A DNA stretch of 64,000 bases from Ruminococcus sp. YE71 (GTDB lineage Bacteria > Bacillota > Clostridia > Oscillospirales > Ruminococcaceae). Below the pieces are notes generated by a model. That model did no database searches and was not told where the DNA came from. It saw only the letters and a list, made by a program, of their open reading frames with translations. Each line of letters begins with the position of its first letter. Position 1 is the stretch's first letter. The position numbers were made by a program, and so were the translations under genes. Where the stretch lies: positions 46,898 to 110,897 of the forward strand of contig NZ_FPIR01000011.1 of the NCBI RefSeq assembly GCF_900119155.1, written 5' to 3'. Shown piece by piece: positions 1 through 8,315 of the stretch.

Positions 1-1041
1 CGCGAAAACTATCGCCGAGGGCAGCAGGTCGAGCTGCTGAACGGTCTCCAGCAGGTTGCGGTCTTTCGGCTCCCAGTTCGCCTTGATGAGCGCGAAATCC
101 GCAGGTGTCACGGCGCCCTCGGGGTGGCTCAGACCCGCGATGGCGTTCTCCTCCTCGTTCTTCGAGCAGACGGTCAGCACCGCTCCCAGCTTCGCGAGGT
201 CCTTGACGTACTGCTGGAACTCGTAGTAGCTCTGTGCCGTGCCCGTTTCCTGACCTATCTCCAGTCCGTCCACGCCGTCGTCGCCGACGATGCCGCCCCA
301 CATGGTGTTGTCGAGGTCGAGCGCCATCAGCTTGCGGTTCTTGCCGAAGATGGATTTGATGATGAGCGCCAGCTTGTAGGCGATGTTCGGCATGGCGTCG
401 CGTGCGCACATATATTTGAACATATAGTAGCTGCTCCTGTCGTACCAGCGGTCGAGACCGTACTCGGCGGCGGTGCGGTTCAGGTCGAGCAGCAGGATGT
501 CGCCGTTCTGAGCGGCTTCCGCGAAGCCCATGTTGAGGGCGTTGACGGCGTAGCCTGCGCCGCGGACATCCCAGCTGTCCATGCTGCCCATCAGCGCGTA
601 GAACGGCGCGTCGAAATTGTTCTGGATTATCGGGCAGCCGAAGCGTTTCAGCTTGTCCCACAGCAGTCTGTAGCGGTCAAGCTCGGCTGCGATGCGGCTC
701 TTGGCCTCGTCTGCGGAAAGGGAAGGGTCGGAGCGGAGTTTGAGGTTCACCGAGGAAGTGCAGACCCACACGATGTCGGGCTTGAACTCGTCAAGTTCGG
801 GGTTGCCGAACACGCCGTCCTCGTAGTATTTGTTGTACTCGCTCACCCAGAATTCGGTCTCGATGCCGTAGTTCAGCAGGAAAAGCTCTGCCGCCGACAC
901 GATGTCGTCAGCCGTCGAGCCGCCAAGCACCGCGATGCGCTTTTTGATGCGCTCGCTGCCGTCCGCAAGAAGCTCACGCTTCAGGCTGCGGCGTTTTTTC
1001 AGTATAAACTGCGCGTCAAAGGGGTATTCAAGCTCTTTCAT
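1..1041 (-). CDS. FkbH-like HAD-IIIC domain protein (3' end beyond window)
   Basis: The reverse strand is open from an ATG at 1041 to the window edge (347 codons seen, no stop); GGAGAG lies just upstream. About residue 238 the protein reads LDLDNTMWGGIVGDDG, the HAD motif I characteristic of FkbH/HAD-IIIC proteins, followed by CSKNEE (motif II region) and a lysine context ALIKANWEPK. FkbH domains load a glyceryl or related acyl group onto carrier proteins or act near acyl transfer, and are often found with MBOAT acyltransferases. The gene lies 89 bp downstream of the DHHW gene and is read in the same direction, so it is probably the third gene of a surface-polymer acylation operon. The C-terminal part and any following acyl-carrier gene are outside the window. 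Family assignment is firm; the substrate is unknown. Confidence 0.85.
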   Translation of the reverse strand, partial: MKELEYPFDAQFILKKRRSLKRELLADGSERIKKRIAVLGGSTADDIVSAAELFLLNYGIETEFWVSEYNKYYEDGVFGNPELDEFKPDIVWVCTSSVNLKLRSDPSLSADEAKSRIAAELDRYRLLWDKLKRFGCPIIQNNFDAPFYALMGSMDSWDVRGAGYAVNALNMGFAEAAQNGDILLLDLNRTAAEYGLDRWYDRSSYYMFKYMCARDAMPNIAYKLALIIKSIFGKNRKLMALDLDNTMWGGIVGDDGVDGLEIGQETGTAQSYYEFQQYVKDLAKLGAVLTVCSKNEEENAIAGLSHPEGAVTPADFALIKANWEPKDRNLLETVQQLDLLPSAIVFA

Positions 1042-1130
1042 TCGTTTCTCTCCTTATGGGAAAATATCGCCTTTTCAGCAAGCATAGCCTATCCGCAAAA
1101 GAACTTCACGGATAGGCTAAAAATGTCATT

Positions 1131-3893
1131 TTACCAGGTGTTGTAGTCGTTGTATCCGCCGTCATCGTAGCCGTAGCCGCCGTCGTAATTTTCGGAGGTC
1201 TCTTCGGGCTGCTGTTCGGTCTCTGCGGCCGTTGTGGTGGTGGTCGGGTCGCCCTGATCGGGAACGATCACCTCGGGTTCGCCCTGTGAGGATGTGGTAT
1301 CGGCAGGGTCGGAATAATTCTGGATGCGGATGTTTCCGATCATGTTGATGTGGCTCTCGGTGTGAGCCGCGCCGATGGATACCGCGAACAGCAGGTCGGT
1401 GCAGTCAACGTCCTCGATGAAGTTGATGGCGTTGAGCTGGAAGTAGCGGAAGTCGATAACGTAGATCTTCTCGAAGCCGTGTGTCAGGTACGGTACGAGC
1501 GCGTTTCCGAAGCTGTCCTTGATGATGACAAGGTTTCTGCCGTTGTGGATGTTGGTGTCGATCTCGACGATAACGTCATCCGAGCCGAGTATGCAGGAGT
1601 AGCAGTTCACGCCCGAAGCATACTCGTGGAACATCATGCCGCCCACCTTGCTGCCGAACCACTCGTCGTAGTTGTAGATGTCCAGCGAGCCGAGGTTGTT
1701 GGGCTTGTGGTAGATGAAGGTATCGGGATTCTGGTTCAGTTCCTCGTCGTAGTCGCTGTAGGCGTACATGGTGCCGACGAAGTTCTCTATCCTGCACTCC
1801 TCGTAGGAGGTTATCTCGGGGAAGTCGAACTTCGCCTTCTCAGCGAACACCTGTGCCGCGTAGTAAGCGCCAAGTGGCTGCCAGTGGTGGTCGGTGCGCG
1901 AGTAGATATACTCCTTCGAGTGTTTTTCCAGCGCGTCGTAGACGTCAACGTTCACGATGCCGTTCAGGTTGTTGCCGATGTTGGTGATGCAGTCGTGCTG
2001 CGAGGTGAACTGGTCGGCAAGGTTCTTCGGCATATAGTAGGCGCCTGCGGAGGGCATATTCATGGTGTAGACGTTGACCGAATTGCCGAGCTGCGCCTTG
2101 TACTTGTTGATGGTCTGCGCGTAGAACTCGCCCGAGCTGAACATTCCGTTGAATGCGCTCATGGCTCTTACGTCCTTGCCCTTGCCCGTTACGACAACGC
2201 TGCCTATCCACTCGCCGTCGTCAAGGTTCTCGGGAACTTCCGCGAGCTTTTCGGTGGTGGTCTTCTTGTCCTTTTTCTTTGTGGTGGTGGTCTTGTCCTT
2301 CTTGTTGGAGAAGTCGGTATTAATCGTGACTTCGGTGGTGGTGACCGCCTTTTCGGGGTCAAGTGTCTCCTTCTTGGTGGGAGCAAGACCGCCGTTTGAG
2401 ATCTTTACGTCGCCCAGATGGATGCCGAACAGGTTGGTGAATTTCGACGATACGGGCTTTAAGTCCTCACGTCCGGGGATGGTGTCGGTGTACCATTTGG
2501 TGATGTCGGTGAAGTAGCTGCCGTCGAGCACCGACTCAAGTGTGAGCTTCGGCTTTTCGGCGAGGTTGCGGTTTTCCGAGCTGATGAATCCCGACTCTCT
2601 GTTGCAGAAGAGCAGGAATATCCCGAGCCCGAAGAATATAGTGCAGCACACGATAACATTCACTATCGAGAGCTGTTTGCGTCTGATCTCATCTGAGGAG
2701 AGTGCCGCTTCGGAAGCCTTTGGCTGTTCTGCCTGAACGGGCTTTTCGGGCTGTCTGCGAGCGGGCTGTGAAGGCTTGCGGGTGCTGTTCGGTCTTGCCG
2801 CAGCCTGACCGATGACAGCTGCCGAAGCAGGTACTGCCGCACGTTTTGCCGCTGATGCGGTTTTTTCCGCCGCCGCTGCCGTTCCTGCTGCTGCCGCAGT
2901 TCCTGCCGCCGCGCCTATCGCAGCCCATGACGCTGCCCCGTCGGGAGCGTTCGGCCTTACGGGAGGACGTTTGCCGCCCTGAGGAGCGTTCTGTGCAGGT
3001 CTTTTCGGCGGTCTGTTCTGCGGAGCGGGAGCAGATGCGTTTTTGGGCGCAGCAGGTCTGCCCCCCGAACGGGCAGCCATCTGGACTTCCGTTCTTTGCT
3101 GGGGGGTCAGTTTCGGCATCTCCAGCGTTTTGGGCTCAACGGCAGGAGTTTCATCGGCTGCCTGTCTTTGTACGGCAGTCGCGGCTTCCTTAGTCTTGCC
3201 CTGATTATACGCTTCGGGAGGAATGGTGATGCGTATCTGCTTGCGTTCTTCTGTCTTGATGTTGAGCTCCATTCTGCCGCCGTCGCTGAGCTGAGGATCT
3301 CTCCACATCTGAGCGATCTTCTCGATCATCTTTGCCTCACGCTCGGCGCGTTCCTTTTCGATAGCCGCCATGCGTCTGCGTTCTTCGGCTTCGGCGCGTT
3401 CTTTCATCTCGCGCTGGAAATTCTTGCGTGAGCGTTCCTCGTCGTTGCGGCGGGGTCTGTGAGCCGCGTGATGTTCCTGCGGCTGTTTCTGCTGAGTTTC
3501 TTCGGGGGGCAGGGGAGTGCCGTTCTCGGAGAGGGCGCTTGTCAGCCCGTCGAAAACGGGTTCATACTCGGTAGTCTGCTCCAGTGGCTTCGGAAATTCC
3601 CGAGCCGTGGTCTCTGCCTCTTCCGAGGTTTTTTCCGAGGTCTCCTGCGCAGTTTCCGCAGTCTCGGCCACGGGCGCCTCTTCGGGAGCAGTCTCGGGCT
3701 CCGTCTCGGGCTCGGCTGCGGTCTCTTCCACAGGTTCAGGCTCGGGACGGGGGCGGGGGATATAGGTCTCGCCGTTGAGTTCGGCAAGCATTCTTTCAAA
3801 ATCGTCGTCAGCGCGGTGATCTTTCAGCTCCATTTCGACCTCGGTGACCGAATCGAGCAGCTCATCGGCTGAGATGTTATTCTTTTCGTCCAT
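1131..3893 (-). CDS. DHHW (AlgX/AlgJ-like) acylation protein with long cytoplasmic N-terminus
   Basis: 920 residues. Residues 1-405 are low-complexity, rich in E, P, A and R, with an E/R/K-rich probable coiled coil around 150-215; they should be cytoplasmic. One membrane helix (about 408-428, IVNVIVCCTIFFGLGIFLLF) is followed by an extracellular SGNH-like domain that begins with the ENRNLAEKP motif typical of DHHW/AlgX/AlgJ proteins. It carries TDHHW near residue 669 and KDSFGN near 793, matching the family's catalytic Asp-His and Ser motifs. The C-terminal 60 residues are T/E/G/Y/D-rich. Such proteins transfer acyl groups, supplied across the membrane by an MBOAT partner, to exported polysaccharide. 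The start lies 12 bp after the MBOAT stop, behind GAGGTGA. The 400-residue tail is much longer than usual for the family. Confidence 0.88.
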   Translation of the reverse strand: MDEKNNISADELLDSVTEVEMELKDHRADDDFERMLAELNGETYIPRPRPEPEPVEETAAEPETEPETAPEEAPVAETAETAQETSEKTSEEAETTAREFPKPLEQTTEYEPVFDGLTSALSENGTPLPPEETQQKQPQEHHAAHRPRRNDEERSRKNFQREMKERAEAEERRRMAAIEKERAEREAKMIEKIAQMWRDPQLSDGGRMELNIKTEERKQIRITIPPEAYNQGKTKEAATAVQRQAADETPAVEPKTLEMPKLTPQQRTEVQMAARSGGRPAAPKNASAPAPQNRPPKRPAQNAPQGGKRPPVRPNAPDGAASWAAIGAAAGTAAAAGTAAAAEKTASAAKRAAVPASAAVIGQAAARPNSTRKPSQPARRQPEKPVQAEQPKASEAALSSDEIRRKQLSIVNVIVCCTIFFGLGIFLLFCNRESGFISSENRNLAEKPKLTLESVLDGSYFTDITKWYTDTIPGREDLKPVSSKFTNLFGIHLGDVKISNGGLAPTKKETLDPEKAVTTTEVTINTDFSNKKDKTTTTKKKDKKTTTEKLAEVPENLDDGEWIGSVVVTGKGKDVRAMSAFNGMFSSGEFYAQTINKYKAQLGNSVNVYTMNMPSAGAYYMPKNLADQFTSQHDCITNIGNNLNGIVNVDVYDALEKHSKEYIYSRTDHHWQPLGAYYAAQVFAEKAKFDFPEITSYEECRIENFVGTMYAYSDYDEELNQNPDTFIYHKPNNLGSLDIYNYDEWFGSKVGGMMFHEYASGVNCYSCILGSDDVIVEIDTNIHNGRNLVIIKDSFGNALVPYLTHGFEKIYVIDFRYFQLNAINFIEDVDCTDLLFAVSIGAAHTESHINMIGNIRIQNYSDPADTTSSQGEPEVIVPDQGDPTTTTTAAETEQQPEETSENYDGGYGYDDGGYNDYNTW

Positions 3894-3905
3894 AAAGTCA
3901 CCTCG

Positions 3906-5321
3906 TCAGAATCTGAAGTAAAGGAAGGGATTGTTCGTGGTATTGAGCAGCAGCACGGTGGAGAGCAGCAGCAGTGCGGCGTTGCACACGATGCCCACAG
4001 CCGCGACCGCAGTCTCGCGCGAGGGGTTGCCCTCGACCTGCTTCTGTACAATCTGCCTTATCGGGAAGGTGAAGAGCACCGCCGCCGCGAACAGGAAGAT
4101 ATACTGCATGAAGATGCGGTTGGTAACGGAGTTTGAAACGCCGCCGATACCCACCAGCGCTTTGAAGAACTTGCCCATGGCAGGCATATTCTCGAAGTAG
4201 AAGATACCGAAGCCCACCACGATGACCAGCTTGGTGTAGATATGCGCGGCGACTTTCGGCATTTTCTTGAGCTTTTTCTTGCCGATGAGCGTCTCGATGA
4301 ATACGAACATACCGTAGTAGAGACCCCACAGCACGAAATTCCAGCTGGCGCCGTGCCAGAGACCCGTGCAGAACCATACCAGGAACAGTCCGCCGTACTT
4401 TCTGCGCTTGCCGAATATCGGCACGTAGAGCAGGTAGTCGCGGAAGAAGGAACCCAGCGAGATGTGCCATCTCTGCCAGAATTCGCCGATGGTGCGGCAG
4501 ACGAACGGGTAGTTGAAGTTCTCGTCGAAATGGAAGCCGAAGATGCGTCCCATGCCTATCGCGATGTCGGAGTAGCCCGAGAAGTCGAAGTAGTACCACA
4601 GCGCAACGAGGGTCGCACCGTACCATGCGCCGAGCAGAGTCAGGCTGTCAGCAGCCTTGTAGCCGTCGGAAGCCTGACCGAAGCAGGCGGTAACGGCGGA
4701 GTTGATGTTGTTCGCGATTATGACCTTCTTGGCTATGCCGAGGATAAGGCGCGAGAAGCCTGCCGAGATGTCCTCGGTGGTGGCGTGTCTGTTGTCTATC
4801 TCCTCCGCGATGACCGAATAGCGGACGATAGGTCCTGCCACCAGCTGAGGGAACATGGAGATGTACAGCAGGTATTTTCTGAAGCTCCTCTGGGCGGGGG
4901 TCTTGTCCCACCAGCAGTCGAGAGTGTAGGATATATTCTGGAAGGTGAAGAAGGATATGCCTATCGGCATATGCATTTTCGGCACGGGGAGGTTCACGAA
5001 CGGGATGAGGTTCAGGTTCTCGGCGATGAATCCCGAATACTTGAACGCCGCGAGCAGTCCGATGTTTACCACGAGGGAGAGCGCGAGATATTGCTTGCCC
5101 GTTTTCGTGTCGCGGTGCTTTGCGAGTGCAAGACCTGCCGCGTAGTTTATCAGCGAGCTTGCCAGCAGAAGCAGTACATAAAGCTGTTCGCCCCATGCGT
5201 AGAACAGCAGTGAAAATATGATAAGCACATTGTTTTTCATCTGTATTTTCGGACAGATGAAGTACAGTGCAAGACATAACGGTAAAAACAGATATAAGAA
5301 TAAGTTGTCAGCAAAAACCAT
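3906..5321 (-). CDS. MBOAT family membrane O-acyltransferase (DltB/AlgI-like)
   Basis: 471 residues, hydrophobic throughout, beginning MVFADNLFLYLFLPLCL. The signature region reads FWQRWHISLGSFFRDYLLY, and the conserved catalytic His sits in GLWHGASWNF near residue 322. This is the usual length and layout for the AlgI/DltB/PatA branch, which moves an activated acyl group from the cytoplasm to the outer face for O-acylation of surface glycans. AAGGGG precedes the ATG, and a promoter at 5388-5416 fits as the operon start. The DHHW partner follows 12 bp downstream and FkbH after that, so the three probably form one modification pathway. The glycan and acyl group cannot be read from sequence. Confidence 0.93.
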   Translation of the reverse strand: MVFADNLFLYLFLPLCLALYFICPKIQMKNNVLIIFSLLFYAWGEQLYVLLLLASSLINYAAGLALAKHRDTKTGKQYLALSLVVNIGLLAAFKYSGFIAENLNLIPFVNLPVPKMHMPIGISFFTFQNISYTLDCWWDKTPAQRSFRKYLLYISMFPQLVAGPIVRYSVIAEEIDNRHATTEDISAGFSRLILGIAKKVIIANNINSAVTACFGQASDGYKAADSLTLLGAWYGATLVALWYYFDFSGYSDIAIGMGRIFGFHFDENFNYPFVCRTIGEFWQRWHISLGSFFRDYLLYVPIFGKRRKYGGLFLVWFCTGLWHGASWNFVLWGLYYGMFVFIETLIGKKKLKKMPKVAAHIYTKLVIVVGFGIFYFENMPAMGKFFKALVGIGGVSNSVTNRIFMQYIFLFAAAVLFTFPIRQIVQKQVEGNPSRETAVAAVGIVCNAALLLLSTVLLLNTTNNPFLYFRF

Positions 5322-5387
5322 TCGTAGTATGCCCCTTACATTAAAAATTCATACTTCCCTATATTTCTCTATAAAGATACATTATAT

Positions 5388-5416
5388 AGTATATCACTAA
5401 GGGCATATTTTGTCAA
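5388..5416 (-). promoter_or_regulatory. Sigma-A promoter of the MBOAT-DHHW-fkbH operon
   Basis: On the reverse strand TTGACA (5416-5411) and TATACT (5393-5388) are separated by exactly 17 bp, about 65 bp upstream of the MBOAT start. Confidence 0.7.
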
Positions 5417-5475
5417 TCTACTTTTTGTACAAAAAAAATCCCTCACTGTTTATGACTGATACCCATACAGAAGTT

Positions 5476-5510
5476 TTGCCCCGAAGCATTTCATAATTGC
5501 TTCGGGGCAA
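5476..5510 (-). terminator. 13-bp perfect hairpin after the GNAT gene
   Basis: TTGCCCCGAAGCA (5476-5488) pairs perfectly with TGCTTCGGGGCAA (5498-5510) around a 9-nt loop. The U-tract on either side is weak (AAAACTTC on minus, TGTATTTATT on plus). It lies downstream of the GNAT gene and upstream of the MBOAT promoter and may act in both directions. Confidence 0.6.
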
Positions 5511-5547
5511 TGTATTTATTTGACTGCTTAGGTAAATCAGAATTTAC

Positions 5548-6126
5548 CTAACTATTTATACCTTGCAAGCCCTCATAATCTTCTCTAAGCATACCATAAA
5601 TATTATAATCGCAATAAACAGAAACCATTTTTCCTTGGCGAACGGTTCCTTCTTTTATAAAACCACATTTTTCCATAACCTTATTTGAGGCAATGTTTCT
5701 TACATCCGCACGCCCATTCAAACGGTCTATTTCCGTGTTCTCAAATATAAACCGTACCACTTCCTTTAAAGCTTCTGTAGTAATTCCTATATTCCAGTAC
5801 TCCGGATTAACTCTGTATCCTATATCACCCATTCTGGCATTTTGGATATTAAATACTGCAATCATGCCTACCACTTTATTGGATCCCTTCAATACGATTC
5901 CCCAATCAAAATCAGGAGAAGGTTTTCTTTTTACCCAGGGGCGGGCATCAATAAACATAAGCTCGGGATTTTTCTCATTCTTGCTTGCTTTTCTGCCCCA
6001 ATATGTATAGATCTCATCTCTCCCAAGCCACTCTTTTAAATCAGGCACATCGTTTTCGTTAAGTGTACGAATAATCAGTCTATCAGTTTCAAGAATTGGT
6101 TTATCTATCTCATAATCTTTTAACAT
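5548..6126 (-). CDS. GNAT family N-acetyltransferase (RimJ/RimL-like)
   Basis: 192 residues from the ATG at 6126, chosen because GGAGGAAACT stands directly before it and because the promoter at 6164-6192 would start transcription inside the longer open frame (to 6222). The protein opens ILETDRLIIRTLNENDV, the usual start of RimJ/RimL-type acetyltransferases that modify protein N-termini or small amines using acetyl-CoA. It continues with a GDIGYRVNPEYWNIGITTEA segment (acetyl-CoA binding region) and ends VMEKCGFIKEGTVRQG. It is a single-gene unit with a hairpin behind it. The codon use is more AT-rich than that of the flanking operons, which may mean later acquisition. The substrate is unknown. 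Confidence 0.85.
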   Translation of the reverse strand: MLKDYEIDKPILETDRLIIRTLNENDVPDLKEWLGRDEIYTYWGRKASKNEKNPELMFIDARPWVKRKPSPDFDWGIVLKGSNKVVGMIAVFNIQNARMGDIGYRVNPEYWNIGITTEALKEVVRFIFENTEIDRLNGRADVRNIASNKVMEKCGFIKEGTVRQGKMVSVYCDYNIYGMLREDYEGLQGINS

Positions 6127-6163
6127 AGTTTCCTCCGTCATATTCCTATTTATGTTATTAACA

Positions 6164-6192
6164 ATTATATCACCCCATTGTCGCGTTGTCAA
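6164..6192 (-). promoter_or_regulatory. Sigma-A promoter of the GNAT gene
   Basis: Reverse strand: TTGACA (6192-6187), 17-bp spacer, TATAAT (6169-6164). Both hexamers match consensus. It decides the start codon of the downstream gene at 6126. Confidence 0.85.
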
Positions 6193-6199
6193 TAGAAAC

Positions 6200-6238
6200 G
6201 CCATAGTACTTCTGACTTTCAATCAGAAATACTATGGC
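6200..6238 (-). terminator. 16-bp hairpin after the 87-residue gene
   Basis: GCCATAGTACTTCTGA (6200-6215) faces TCAGAAATACTATGGC (6223-6238). The single non-identical position is an A/C mismatch in a plus transcript but a G-U wobble in a minus transcript, so the structure is better formed in RNA from the minus strand. It is followed there by GTTTCTATT. Confidence 0.6.
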
Positions 6239-6303
6239 TTAATGCTTCTATATGAGTACCGGCTTTAACACAGAGAGGGAAAATTTTTTCTCAGTTGCTT
6301 TAA

Positions 6304-6567
6304 TTATGCCTTGAGCCATGCGCACGCGATGTCGAGAGCCTCGTAAAGGCTGGTCACATCAGCGGTCTTGTCGATCTTGGGGGGCATGGTGGTCGCCATG
6401 CGGCGGAGCTTGAGCTTATCCGCCACCTCGAGCTTGCCCTGCTTCGATGTGCTCTTGATCTCGATCATTACCACATAGTCATCGTACATATTGCCGAAAT
6501 AGATGGTATTATCCTTTCTTACGAGGGGCTTGCCCTTGTAAGTGAAAAACTTCATTTCTTCTGCCAT
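6304..6567 (-). CDS. Small conserved-looking protein of unknown function
   Basis: 87 residues beginning MAEEMKFFTYKGKPLVRKDN, with AAGAGG upstream of the ATG. It has no membrane segment or cysteine. The first half looks beta-rich and the last third (DVTSLYEALDIACAWLKA) is probably helical. I do not recognise the family. It is a stand-alone gene between a terminator hairpin and a weak promoter, and its composition matches the core genes around it, so it is probably a real expressed gene. The frame is supported by ribosome-binding spacing and by the terminator behind it; the function is not known. Confidence 0.7.
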   Translation of the reverse strand: MAEEMKFFTYKGKPLVRKDNTIYFGNMYDDYVVMIEIKSTSKQGKLEVADKLKLRRMATTMPPKIDKTADVTSLYEALDIACAWLKA

Positions 6568-6659
6568 CGTGTAATGCCTCTTTTCTTCGCTGATATATAT
6601 TCCTTCTGAGCGGCAGTGCAGCGATCACCGCCGTAGATCGTTCAATATCCGATAAAACA

Positions 6660-6688
6660 ATTATAACATATTATTTGGCGTTTGAAAA
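6660..6688 (-). promoter_or_regulatory. Possible promoter of the 87-residue gene
   Basis: Reverse strand TATAAT (6665-6660) with a poor -35 TTTTCA (6688-6683) at 17 bp. The rest of the gap between 6567 and 6806 is AT-rich and shows nothing else I can name. Confidence 0.4.
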
Positions 6689-6805
6689 GCCTTTTTTATA
6701 AATTATCGCTAAATTTTCATTTTTTGTGTGTTTTACCGAACAAATTCATTATAACACCTTTATTGTGCGGAAAATGTCGGAATGAGACGTGCCATTTCAA
6801 AAAAA

Positions 6806-8308
6806 TCAGTAATCCTCTTCTACGGTGCCGCCTGTTTTTACCGCCTCGATGTTCTTGATAAGTCTGTCAGCCCACTTGGACTGGATGCGGTAGGAAACTC
6901 TGCCGTTGAGCTTGACTACCGAGCGTCTTTCGGTATCCTTGAAGAGCTCTATCTTGTCGGTGTAGTTTCCGCAGTTTATCTCGATGGTGAGATACGGGTC
7001 GCCGCTGACATCCTTGAAGTATATCTCCTGATTGGTCGGGCAGGTGAGCAGGTACTGATACAGCGACTTGAACAGATCGACGCTCACGTCCTTGCCGTCG
7101 CAGGTCACAGCGGTCAGTTCCCGGCTGTCGCCCTCGCCCGAGGAAGTGAGTTTGAAGTCCGCGCCGCCGTCGCCCGTTATCTTCACCTCGTTCACGTCAA
7201 CGACCATATTCCAGGTCATGAGCGTGGTGATGACATTGATGGGGTCAAGATCTACCCAGGGAAGCGCAGTCGCGTCTATCTTCCAGATGCAGTCCTTGCC
7301 CTCGACGCCCTCGAAGGTGCAGTAGTAAGCCGCCGCGGCGGACTGTTCGCTGCCCTCTTCGTTCACGTCGTGGTATTCGTTTCCGATGCAGAGCTTGTAG
7401 TCGTAGCCCTCGCCCGTGAAAGTCACGACTGTGGAGGGGGCGTCAAGACCGTACTCTGCCTTCTGCTCGTCGGTGGGGAATATCACGGTCGCTTCCATAG
7501 CGGTCAGACCGTAGAGCGAGTAGATGACATCCGTGGAAGTGGTGCCGTTGAGGTAGGAGAAGATGGGCTCGGTCATGACCTGAGCCGAAGGCATATTGCT
7601 GTTGGAGCGTTCGCTCTTGCCGTCGTCGTTCTCGAACACGATGTCGTAGTCGAGGTCTTTTCTGTGGACGGTCAGCTTGCCGAAGGTGTCCTCCTCATTT
7701 GAAGCCTCGGGCTTGACCAGCAGGGTAGTATTGAGCAGGTCTTCCTTGCGGCCGAGGAATGCGGAGATGGTGGATTCCATCACCATGTAGACGTCGTCCG
7801 AACCCTTCTCGCAGAGATAGCGGTAGCGGTTCTGGTGGGCGTTGATGCCGATGAGGAAGGTGCGCTCGGTGCCGTCTGCGAACTTCACGAGGAACTCCGC
7901 TTCGGGCTCTGCGAGACCGTACTTTCCGAGGTCGGATGCGCCGCTCTCCACCAGCTTGTAGGCGGTGAGCTGAGCGGTGTCTTCGCCGATATCGCTGACC
8001 TTGCGGGCAGCGGCTTCAAGGCCTTTCAGCTCGGTTATCGAAGCCGAGGTCTTTCCGCTCTCGGAGGGTCCCATGTAGGTGAAAGTGCCGTTTGTGTTGG
8101 TAACGTCTATCTCGGCTATGTCGGTGCTTGCCACGTTTATGAGCTGAACGCTCTCGTCAACGTGCGAACTGGTGGTTGCCGCCTTGGACGAGGAGCTGTC
8201 GTCGGCAGGGACCTTGTCTGCACCCGTGAGTTTCAGGATGCCGAGGGTGCCGCCGAGTGCCGCCAGCACGACAGTGCCGATGACGAGTCCCTTTACTTTT
8301 TCGTTCAT
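6806..8308 (-). CDS. DUF4340 domain membrane-anchored protein
   Basis: 500 residues. An N-terminal membrane anchor (KGLVIGTVVLAALGGTLGIL, about residues 5-24) is followed by an Ala/Ser-rich linker and an extracellular region of repeated alpha/beta units with phrases such as GLAEPEAEFLVKFADG and YGLDAPSTVVTFTGEGY, typical of DUF4340. Proteins of this kind are the fourth gene of Gld-like ABC transporter operons. Here the gene lies 7 bp behind the GldG-like gene, in the order ATPase, permease, GldG-like, DUF4340. It may be a periplasm-side or cell-surface accessory of the transporter; its ligand is unknown. There is no clear terminator behind it. Confidence 0.85.
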   Translation of the reverse strand: MNEKVKGLVIGTVVLAALGGTLGILKLTGADKVPADDSSSSKAATTSSHVDESVQLINVASTDIAEIDVTNTNGTFTYMGPSESGKTSASITELKGLEAAARKVSDIGEDTAQLTAYKLVESGASDLGKYGLAEPEAEFLVKFADGTERTFLIGINAHQNRYRYLCEKGSDDVYMVMESTISAFLGRKEDLLNTTLLVKPEASNEEDTFGKLTVHRKDLDYDIVFENDDGKSERSNSNMPSAQVMTEPIFSYLNGTTSTDVIYSLYGLTAMEATVIFPTDEQKAEYGLDAPSTVVTFTGEGYDYKLCIGNEYHDVNEEGSEQSAAAAYYCTFEGVEGKDCIWKIDATALPWVDLDPINVITTLMTWNMVVDVNEVKITGDGGADFKLTSSGEGDSRELTAVTCDGKDVSVDLFKSLYQYLLTCPTNQEIYFKDVSGDPYLTIEINCGNYTDKIELFKDTERRSVVKLNGRVSYRIQSKWADRLIKNIEAVKTGGTVEEDY

Positions 8309-8315
8309 GCGCCGA

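Noticed and set aside
124..1146. Plus-strand frame of 340 codons at the left edge
   Set aside because: The minus strand encodes an unmistakable FkbH-type protein across the same bases.
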